From contig DATGMB010000022.1 of assembly GCA_035293845.1 (NCBI GenBank), positions 1 to 14,595 on the forward strand: 14,595 nt of DNA, in the 5' to 3' direction. The position numbers were made by a program, and so were the translations under genes. The notes under the pieces are model-generated. The model saw nothing but the letters and a program-made list of their open reading frames with translations, searched no databases and was not told the origin of the DNA. This DNA is from DATGMB01 sp035293845. GTDB taxonomy: Bacteria > Acidobacteriota > Terriglobia > Bryobacterales > Bryobacteraceae. Positions 9,606 through 14,595 of the stretch are shown piece after piece (the first letter of the stretch is position 1; every line of letters starts with the position of its first letter).

Positions 9606-9801
9606 GCGGCGCAGGCTCGCGGTCTGCGCGCGGCTTCCTGCGCTCCGGCCGCTCGCGCCAGCCCATCAACTGATGGAGCGCGAACGGAATCTCGTCCGGA
9701 TGCACCGCGCACCAGGCGATGATACGCTCCAGCTTCACGCCTTCGTCCGCGATGGCGGCGATGTCCATCAGATCGGTTTCGATCGTCTCGGGGTCCCGCA
9801 T
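9592..9801 (-). CDS. Small hypothetical protein (69 residues)
   Basis: Not recognised. The N-terminal 50 residues look globular and helical (TDLMDIAAIADEGVKLERII, then AWCAVHPDEIPFALHQLMGW), followed by a charged Arg/Pro-rich tail. Almost every codon ends in G or C, as in neighbouring genes, which supports real coding although the frame is short. ATG 9801 lies 18 bases after the stop of the 125-residue exported-protein gene on the same strand, so the two are probably cotranscribed; no strong ribosome site is seen. Its 3' end overlaps the last 14 bases of tex on the opposite strand. No signal peptide or membrane segment is present, so it is probably cytosolic. Confidence 0.6.
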
Positions 9802-9819
9802 AGTGCCGCTGTAGCCCGT

Positions 9820-10197
9820 CTACGACTTTTTGGCCGTGAGCTGCACGCTCCACTCGCCGCCTTCGGTGCCCATCGTGAAGGCGATCTCGTCGCCGGACCG
9901 CTTGCCGGTCAGCACCAGCTTCACCGGGTTGCCCTGATATTCGATGTTCACCGAGAAGGTCACGGTATCGCCATCGAGCTTGCCGTCTTTGATCTCGACA
10001 TTTGGCGTGGGCAGGCCGCTGACCGTCCCGGTCACGGCGCCTTCGCTCGATTTCATGTCGAACGTCAGCGGCACGGTCGTGCCGTTGTAATCGAATGACC
10101 CCTTCCAAACGCCGGTGACGTCAGCCGCCGAAAGCAGCCCGGCCACCGCCAGCAGCAATCCCGCAAAACTCAGTTTGCGCAGAACCATGGCGGACAT
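9820..10197 (-). CDS. Small exported beta-rich protein
   Basis: A 125-residue protein with a signal peptide (LRKLSFAGLLLAVAGLLSAA, cleavage likely after SAA or nearby) and a mature part of alternating beta strands: DVTGVWKGSFDYNG, VPLTFDMKSSEGAVTGTVSG, KLDGDTVTFSVN, VKLVLTGKRSGDEIAFTM. The pattern of short antiparallel strands suggests a small periplasmic beta-barrel or sandwich. I have seen similar 'ADVTG.W.G.FD' proteins in Acidobacteriota, where they are of unknown function. ATG 10197 opens the frame, but Met4 (10188) would give an equally good signal peptide, and a TAGAAT box on the - strand seven bases before it would fit a leaderless start. The regulator gene upstream is 47 bases away on the same strand. 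Confidence 0.78.
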   Translation of the reverse strand: MSAMVLRKLSFAGLLLAVAGLLSAADVTGVWKGSFDYNGTTVPLTFDMKSSEGAVTGTVSGLPTPNVEIKDGKLDGDTVTFSVNIEYQGNPVKLVLTGKRSGDEIAFTMGTEGGEWSVQLTAKKS

Positions 10198-10244
10198 TCT
10201 ATCAGAGGGGAGGGGGCTGGTTTGCGGCCGCAGCCGCGCCGGAG

Positions 10245-10646
10245 CTACGCGCCTTCGCCGTTCTTGGCGGCGCTCGGCATGAGCCGCTGCACGCGGTCGA
10301 GAAACGCCGACGCGGTGAACGGCTTGAGCAAGATGCTGTCCGGCGTCCGCCGCTGGATGCTTTCGACCGCGAGGCTGTCGGCGAAGCCGGAAATGTAGAG
10401 GATCGGCGTGGACGGCCGTTCGAGCAGAAGCTCGTTGGCAAAATCCAGGCCGCTGCCGGCTGCCATCACGATATCGAGCACGGCGAGACCGATCGGGACG
10501 CCGCGCCCGAGCGCCACCTGCCGGGCTTCGAGGCCGCCGCTCGCTTCGATGACGTCGTAGCCCGCTTCGGTCAGCGTGCGTCGAATGAAACGCCTCAGAG
10601 CGTCATCGTCTTCTACCACCAACACGGTGGGGCGGACTGTGGCCAT
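10245..10646 (-). CDS. Single-domain response regulator (CheY-like receiver)
   Basis: A stand-alone phospho-receiver of 133 residues with all key positions intact: acidic pair Asp13/Asp14 (VVEDDD), phospho-acceptor Asp58 (LAVLDIVM), Ser86 (YISGFAD) and Lys108 (LLKPF). There is no output domain, so it should act by protein contact or in a phosphorelay. The frame is open upstream to an ATG at 10826, but ATG 10646 is chosen because the receiver fold starts right there (TVLVVEDDD) and GGAG sits eight bases ahead (plus-strand 10655-10658); the upstream residues show no domain character. No histidine kinase lies in the window, so its partner is unknown. The exported-protein gene follows after 47 bases. 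Confidence 0.9.
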   Translation of the reverse strand: MATVRPTVLVVEDDDALRRFIRRTLTEAGYDVIEASGGLEARQVALGRGVPIGLAVLDIVMAAGSGLDFANELLLERPSTPILYISGFADSLAVESIQRRTPDSILLKPFTASAFLDRVQRLMPSAAKNGEGA

Positions 10647-10964
10647 GGGTGGGACTCCGGCACCGCCAACAGAATGGCGCGTTCGGTGTTTACCCGCAAG
10701 GTCAACGTTAGTTAGCTTTCGATAGCCAGTGTGCCGCCCCGCCCGCCCGGAGGAGACATTTGTATTCGTTTGCACGATTGCTGGTATTCGCTGGTGCGGT
10801 AGCGCGCAACAGCGGCCATCCGCCACGCTTTATACTGCATGGGACGGCGGGTGGCTCTACAGCCCCGACGGCCGGAACTCTGGCGCGAGCGGCCGAGCGG
10901 ATCGGGCTAGTATCGACGCAGTCCCGACAGGATGCCATTCCTGAGCGGAATTGACTAGCTACCG

Positions 10965-10985
10965 CCCGCCCCCATCCGCCCGCCC
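10965..10985 (-). other. Possible G-quadruplex motif upstream of the receptor gene
   Basis: On the + strand CCC, CCCCC, CCC and CCC are separated by 1, 5 and 1 bases, so the - strand (the receptor's template strand) fits the G3+N1-7 quadruplex rule. It also contains a direct repeat of CCGCCCGCCC at 10962-10971 and 10976-10985, with a 14-base period. It sits about 25 bases upstream of the predicted -10 box. Structure is not demonstrated. Confidence 0.4.
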
Positions 10986-11008
10986 GTCACCAATCCGTAA
11001 GCGATGGA

Positions 11009-11017
11009 TGTTATTCT
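11009..11017 (+). promoter_or_regulatory. Candidate extended -10 promoter of the TonB-dependent receptor
   Basis: TGTTATTCT fits TGnTATnnT. No -35 box is seen at 16-18 bases upstream. The start would be near 11023, giving a leader of about 15 bases that still includes the AAAGGAAA ribosome site. Confidence 0.45.
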
Positions 11018-11023
11018 CATCTC

Positions 11024-11030
11024 AAAGGAA
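11024..11030 (+). promoter_or_regulatory. Ribosome binding site of the receptor gene
   Basis: AAAGGAAA-type tract with its AAGGA core about nine to ten bases before ATG 11039; it supports this start. Confidence 0.5.
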
Positions 11031-11038
11031 AACATCCC

Positions 11039-14000
11039 ATGCTTCATTCGATCGACTTCCGCCGATCCTGTCTCTCGCTTTGTCTCGCTGTTTCGTTTCT
11101 GATTTTCCTGTCCGGCCGCGCCTTTTCCCAGGGGGCCGGTTCGGCCACGATCACCGGAACCGTGACCGACGCCTCCGGGGCGTCCGTGCCTGGCGCGGAG
11201 GTGACGATCCGCAATACCGATACCGGCATCGAGCGCAAGACGCAGACCAGCGACGCCGGCCTGTATACAGCCGCCTTTCTGCCGCCGGGCAAATATGAGG
11301 TTCAGGCCGTCAAAACCGGCTTTTCCGCGGTGGTCATGAAGGATCTTACCCTGCAGGTCGGCCAGATCCTGACTGTCAGCCTATCGCTCTCCGTCCAGGC
11401 CGCGCAGCAGCAGGTGACCGTCCTGGGCGAAGCGCCGGTTGTCGACCCGGAGAAGACCGAAGTCTCGCAAGTCGTCAGCGAGGGCGCGGTGAAGAACCTG
11501 CCCATCGCCGGGCGCCGCTGGGATAGCTTCGTCCTGCTGACGCCGAACGTGACCACGGACGGCACCTCCGGCATGGTCAGCTACCGCGGCATCTCCGGCC
11601 TCTACAACAGCAATACGGTGGATGGCGCCAACAACAACCAGGCGTTCTTCTCGGAAGCGCGCGGCCGCGCCAACAGCGGGGCCTATGTGTACAGTCTGGA
11701 TTCGATCCGCGAATACCAGGTCACGGCGAGCAACTACAGCGCGGAGCTCGGCCAGGCGGCGGGGGGCGTGGTGAACGCCGTTACCCGCTCGGGCGCCAAC
11801 GATTTCCACGGTGATGTGTTCTATTACCTCCGCTATCCGACCTGGAATGCGCTCGATCCGTTCCCCAAATCACAGGGCAACTACAACCAGCCGATCCACC
11901 AGTGGCAGCAGTTCGGCGCCAGCGCCGGGGGGCCGGTGGTGAAGGACAAGCTGTTTTACTTCTTCACCTACGATGGCTCGCGCAAGGTTAACCCGGTTAC
12001 CTACACCAGCAGCACGTATAATTCGACGGTCCGCGCCATCCCCTGCACCTCGCCGCTGGTGAGCGCCGCGCAATGCGCCGCCGCCAACGCGTTCCTGGCG
12101 GGCGAACTCGGCAGCTTCGCGCGCGCCACCAACCAGGACGTGGGCTTCGGCAAGGCGGACTACCTGATCACGCCCGCCAACCGCCTCAGCACATCATTCG
12201 ACTTCATGAACTACCGCGCGCCGAACGCCTACAGCACGGCGCCTTCCTACAACAACAGCTCGCTGAGCACCAACGGCAGCTACGTGTTCCACGAGCGCAT
12301 CTTCGTCGCCAACCTGGATTCGACGCTGAGCGGCTCGGCGGTCAACAACCTGCGCTTCCAGTGGGGCCGCGACCTCGAAGTGGCCGGCTCCAACGCGCCC
12401 GCGCCGTACATCAGCATCGCCAATGTGATGACCTACGGCGAAAATTACGCGCTGCCGCGCACGGCCGAGCCGGACGAGCATCGCGTTCAGATCTCCGATA
12501 CGCTCTCCAAGGTCTACGGCCGCCATACCTTCAAGACCGGCTTCGACTTCAACTTCATCCACGAGCTGATGATCAACCTGTACAACGGCACCGGCCAGTA
12601 CAGCTACAGCGGAGCGGCGCAGACCGCGTTCAACAACTGGGTACTGGACGTTCTCGGGATCAACACCGGCGACGGCCTGACGGGCCGGCACTGGAGCACG
12701 TTCGTGCAGGTCAACGACCCGGTGACGCACGTGGGCAAAGACGATTTCCACGACAACGACTACTCGGGTTTCTTCGAGGACACCTTCAAAGCGACCCCGC
12801 ACCTCACCGTGAATATGGGCCTTCGCTACGACCTGTTCACGATCCCGCAGCCGCCCATGCCGAACACGCTGACGCCGTTGACGACGCTGTACACTTCGAC
12901 CATCCACATCCCGAAAGACCAGTTCCAGCCGCGCTTCGGCCTCGCCTGGCAGCTTTCGCCGAGGACCGTGCTGCGCACCGGCTACGGCCTGTTCTACGGC
13001 AAGACGACGAACACGACGTACTACGCGACGCGCGCGGAAAACGGCGTGATCCAGCAGACGTTCAATTGCAATTCGCCGGCGGCCTGTCCGGCGCTGGCGT
13101 TCCCGAACGTCATCTTCACTCCGCCGGGGCCGCCGATGGCCGCTCCGTTCGCGGGCGCGCTCACGCCGCAGGTGACGACATTCACGCCGCCTGCCGCCAC
13201 GCAGACCACGCGCGGCCAGTCGCCCGATTGGGTCAACCCGCGGGCGCACGAGGGCGATGTTACGGTGGAGCGGCAACTGCCGGGTGAGCTGAGCGTTTCT
13301 GCGGCGTATGTGGTGAGCCGGGGCCTGCACCTGCCGATCTTCTACGACGCGAACCTGGCTCCCGCCACCACGACCAAGAGCTACGACATTCTCAATTCGA
13401 CCGGCGCCACGACCCAGACCTACACCGTGCCGTTCTACACCAGCCGCATCGACACCAATACGGGCGAGGTGTTCGTCGGATCGACCGACGTGAACTCGTG
13501 GTACAACTCGATGGTCCTCTCGCTCAAGCGGCCCATGCGCCACGGCCTCGAATTCACCGTGAATTACACGCTGAGCAAGGCATTCGACGGCGCCCAGGTG
13601 GCCGGATCGAGCGGCACCTTCAACGGCACCGATTACCCGATCGATCCGTACAACCGCAAGCTCGAATACGGACCTTCGGATCTCGATCAGCGCCACCGCT
13701 TCGTGGCCAACGGCGTGTGGATGCCGAACCTGGGCGGGCTTGCGAACCGCACGGAGCGGCTGATCCTCAACGGGTGGGCGCTTTCGACCATCGTGACGAT
13801 GTCGACCGGCCAGCCGGTGTTTGCGCTCATCAGCGGCGCGCCCAGCCCGCTCGATGGCGGCGTGACCGGCGGGGTCAGCTACGCCGGCCCGACGCAGGGC
13901 CGCCCCGGCTGGCTGCCGCGCAATTACGCCACCATGCCCGGCTATCACAACGTGGATTTCCGCCTCGGCCGGCAGTTCGCCGTGGGCGAGCGGGTAAGGC

Positions 14001-14218
14001 TCTCGCTGATCGGCGAGGCTTTCAACCTGTTCAACCACACCAACGTCAGCAGCGTCAACAACACGGCGTTCTTCTACGCCGCGCCCGGCTCCGGCCTCTG
14101 CGCCGGGCACAGCAACGCCTGTTTTTATCCGAATGCCGCGTTTCTGAGCCCCACCAGCACGAGCAACCTGCTGTGGGGTCCGCGGCAGTTGCAGATTTCG
14201 GGCAAACTGACGTTCTGA
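11039..14218 (+). CDS. Oar-like TonB-dependent receptor with carboxypeptidase-regulatory-like domain
   Basis: A 1059-residue outer-membrane protein. Signal peptide 1-30 (core LSLCLAVSFLIFLSG, cleavage likely AFS/QG); a carboxypeptidase-regulatory-like Ig-type domain at about 35-118 (ATITGTVTDASGASVPGAEV, then FLPPGKYEVQAVKTGF); a plug-like domain at about 120-250 (NLPIAGRRWDSFVLLTPNV, VDGANNNQAFF, GGVVNAVTRSGANDFHG); then a long beta barrel rich in aromatic and Asn/Thr residues, ending in Phe (LQISGKLTF) as expected for insertion by the Bam machinery. This architecture belongs to the large paralogous Oar-like families of Acidobacteriota; members are thought to import polymers or other bulky ligands with TonB energy, but the ligand is unknown. 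No SusD partner or degradative enzyme is adjacent. No clear N-terminal TonB box was identified. The gene is monocistronic: a long gap precedes it and a strong hairpin follows. Confidence 0.92.
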   Translation: MLHSIDFRRSCLSLCLAVSFLIFLSGRAFSQGAGSATITGTVTDASGASVPGAEVTIRNTDTGIERKTQTSDAGLYTAAFLPPGKYEVQAVKTGFSAVVMKDLTLQVGQILTVSLSLSVQAAQQQVTVLGEAPVVDPEKTEVSQVVSEGAVKNLPIAGRRWDSFVLLTPNVTTDGTSGMVSYRGISGLYNSNTVDGANNNQAFFSEARGRANSGAYVYSLDSIREYQVTASNYSAELGQAAGGVVNAVTRSGANDFHGDVFYYLRYPTWNALDPFPKSQGNYNQPIHQWQQFGASAGGPVVKDKLFYFFTYDGSRKVNPVTYTSSTYNSTVRAIPCTSPLVSAAQCAAANAFLAGELGSFARATNQDVGFGKADYLITPANRLSTSFDFMNYRAPNAYSTAPSYNNSSLSTNGSYVFHERIFVANLDSTLSGSAVNNLRFQWGRDLEVAGSNAPAPYISIANVMTYGENYALPRTAEPDEHRVQISDTLSKVYGRHTFKTGFDFNFIHELMINLYNGTGQYSYSGAAQTAFNNWVLDVLGINTGDGLTGRHWSTFVQVNDPVTHVGKDDFHDNDYSGFFEDTFKATPHLTVNMGLRYDLFTIPQPPMPNTLTPLTTLYTSTIHIPKDQFQPRFGLAWQLSPRTVLRTGYGLFYGKTTNTTYYATRAENGVIQQTFNCNSPAACPALAFPNVIFTPPGPPMAAPFAGALTPQVTTFTPPAATQTTRGQSPDWVNPRAHEGDVTVERQLPGELSVSAAYVVSRGLHLPIFYDANLAPATTTKSYDILNSTGATTQTYTVPFYTSRIDTNTGEVFVGSTDVNSWYNSMVLSLKRPMRHGLEFTVNYTLSKAFDGAQVAGSSGTFNGTDYPIDPYNRKLEYGPSDLDQRHRFVANGVWMPNLGGLANRTERLILNGWALSTIVTMSTGQPVFALISGAPSPLDGGVTGGVSYAGPTQGRPGWLPRNYATMPGYHNVDFRLGRQFAVGERVRLSLIGEAFNLFNHTNVSSVNNTAFFYAAPGSGLCAGHSNACFYPNAAFLSPTSTSNLLWGPRQLQISGKLTF

Positions 14219-14241
14219 AGGGGGGCGCGCGCCGCTTCCGC

Positions 14242-14277
14242 AAGGGCCGGTTCCGGATCGATCCGGGGCCGGCCCTT
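14242..14277 (+). terminator. Long perfect-fold hairpin after the receptor gene
   Basis: AAGGGCCGG (14242-14250) pairs with CCGGCCCTT (14269-14277); TT opposite GG can form two G-U pairs, and the inside CCGGATCGATCCGG is itself a palindrome, giving about 16 paired bases around a four-base loop. It starts 23 bases after the receptor stop. The downstream bases CGAATTTC are not a real T-run, so it may act as a terminator of reduced efficiency or as an mRNA 3'-end stabiliser. Confidence 0.65.
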
Positions 14278-14306
14278 CGAATTTCGGATGTGAGATCCTG
14301 GAGCCA

Positions 14307-14313
14307 GGAGAGG
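14307..14313 (+). promoter_or_regulatory. Ribosome binding site of the zinc-ribbon gene
   Basis: AGGAGAGG-type tract about five bases before ATG 14318, an excellent Shine-Dalgarno match that supports the gene although its end is not in the window. Confidence 0.7.
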
Positions 14314-14317
14314 ATCT

Positions 14318-14595
14318 ATGTTCTGTACCCAGTGCGGCGCCGCGTTGCAGGCCTCGCATCAATTCTGCGCCCGGTGCGGCGCTCCGGCGGAAGCTTCCGC
14401 GATGGTCCCGGCCAAGACCGGCGCACTCTCGCGGTTTTTTTCCAGCCGATCGCAGGAAAAGCAGCCGCCGCGGCGCTCCTTCGTGCAGAGATTCGGCCTG
14501 GACCCGCGGGTCGCATTCCTGGTCCTCATCGTCGATGTGATGCTCAACGCGGGGGACGTGTTTTCGATGGGGCTGCTGCTGCCGCTCTCGATTGC
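14318..14595 (+). CDS. Zinc-ribbon membrane protein, 3'-truncated by the window edge
   Basis: The frame is open from ATG 14318 to the last base (92 complete codons). Two CxxC knuckles, Cys3/Cys6 (FCTQCGAAL) and Cys17/Cys20 (FCARCGAP), form a short N-terminal zinc ribbon of the rubredoxin-like type common in bacterial membrane proteins. A basic, Ser-rich linker (about 25-58) leads into a hydrophobic segment from about 65 (VAFLVLIVDVML), then another beginning near 84 (MGLLLPLSIA), so at least two membrane helices are likely. Family and function are not recognised; similar zinc-ribbon/membrane proteins often have no known role. It begins 41 bases after the hairpin that ends the receptor gene and so probably has its own transcript. 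Confidence 0.8.
   Translation, partial: MFCTQCGAALQASHQFCARCGAPAEASAMVPAKTGALSRFFSSRSQEKQPPRRSFVQRFGLDPRVAFLVLIVDVMLNAGDVFSMGLLLPLSI

Larger units (their letters stand above)
10647..11038. other. 392-base regulatory gap between divergent genes
   Basis: The gap separates the response regulator (-) from the TonB-dependent receptor (+). It holds the regulator's ribosome site at 10655-10658, C-rich tracts at 10734-10748 and 10962-10985, a TATACT/AGTATA box at 10831-10836 without a good -35 partner on either strand, and the receptor's promoter and ribosome site near its right end. Short overlapping frames exist on both strands but none looks like a gene. Confidence 0.6.

Noticed and set aside
10647..10826. 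N-terminal extension of the response regulator to ATG 10826
   Set aside because: The extra 60 residues show no domain character, while ATG 10646 has a Shine-Dalgarno sequence and sits right before the first beta strand of the receiver.
10708..10954. Overlapping short frames on both strands in the receptor upstream gap
   Set aside because: Three mutually overlapping frames of 64-76 codons lack ribosome sites and protein-like patterns; they are best read as non-coding regulatory DNA.
12194..14362. A 722-codon open frame on the - strand opposite the receptor gene
   Set aside because: Arg/Val/Gly/Ala-rich low-complexity translation; the + strand frame is a complete receptor with signal peptide and C-terminal Phe.

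Overview
The window is a high-GC chromosomal segment, most likely from an Acidobacteriota of the Bryobacterales/Solibacter type. This placement is inferred from protein style: a large Oar-like TonB-dependent receptor with an N-terminal carboxypeptidase-regulatory-like domain, a small secreted protein beginning 'ADVTGVWKGSFDYNG', and a secreted Pro/Ala-rich protein whose C-terminal domain I associate with that phylum. No 16S or other marker gene is present to confirm it. I see no mobile element, CRISPR array, tRNA or rRNA.

Layout. (1) Positions 1-3796, + strand: the 3' three quarters of thiE (thiamine phosphate synthase), then two APC-superfamily amino acid permeases, the first LAT/APA-like and the second CAT-like. 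(2) 3777-4631: a putative secreted alpha/beta hydrolase whose start overlaps the second permease. It ends at a twin-hairpin terminator shared with a converging gene. (3) 4740-6323, - strand: a secreted modular protein with PPGGY repeats, a small beta domain, a Pro/Ala linker and a conserved C-terminal domain. (4) 6461-9605, + strand: a two-gene unit of a degenerate receiver domain fused to an RsbW-type ATPase, followed by Tex, the S1-domain RNA-binding/transcription protein. (5) 9592-10646, - strand: a small cluster of an intact single-domain response regulator, a 125-residue exported protein and a 69-residue hypothetical protein, the last overlapping tex tail to tail. (6) 10647-11038: a 392-base regulatory gap with a C-rich, potentially quadruplex-forming tract and an extended -10 promoter candidate. 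(7) 11039-14218, + strand: the TonB-dependent receptor-like protein, ending in a strong hairpin. (8) From 14318 to the window edge: a truncated zinc-ribbon membrane protein.

The parts look like ordinary housekeeping and accessory chromosome: thiamine synthesis, amino acid uptake, envelope proteins, signalling and RNA metabolism. The items most worth a second look are the receiver-ATPase fusion that lacks its phospho-acceptor, an abrupt change in codon usage inside the second permease (recombination or assembly junction), and the promoter region of the receptor. I did not find a convincing wholly new multi-gene system.
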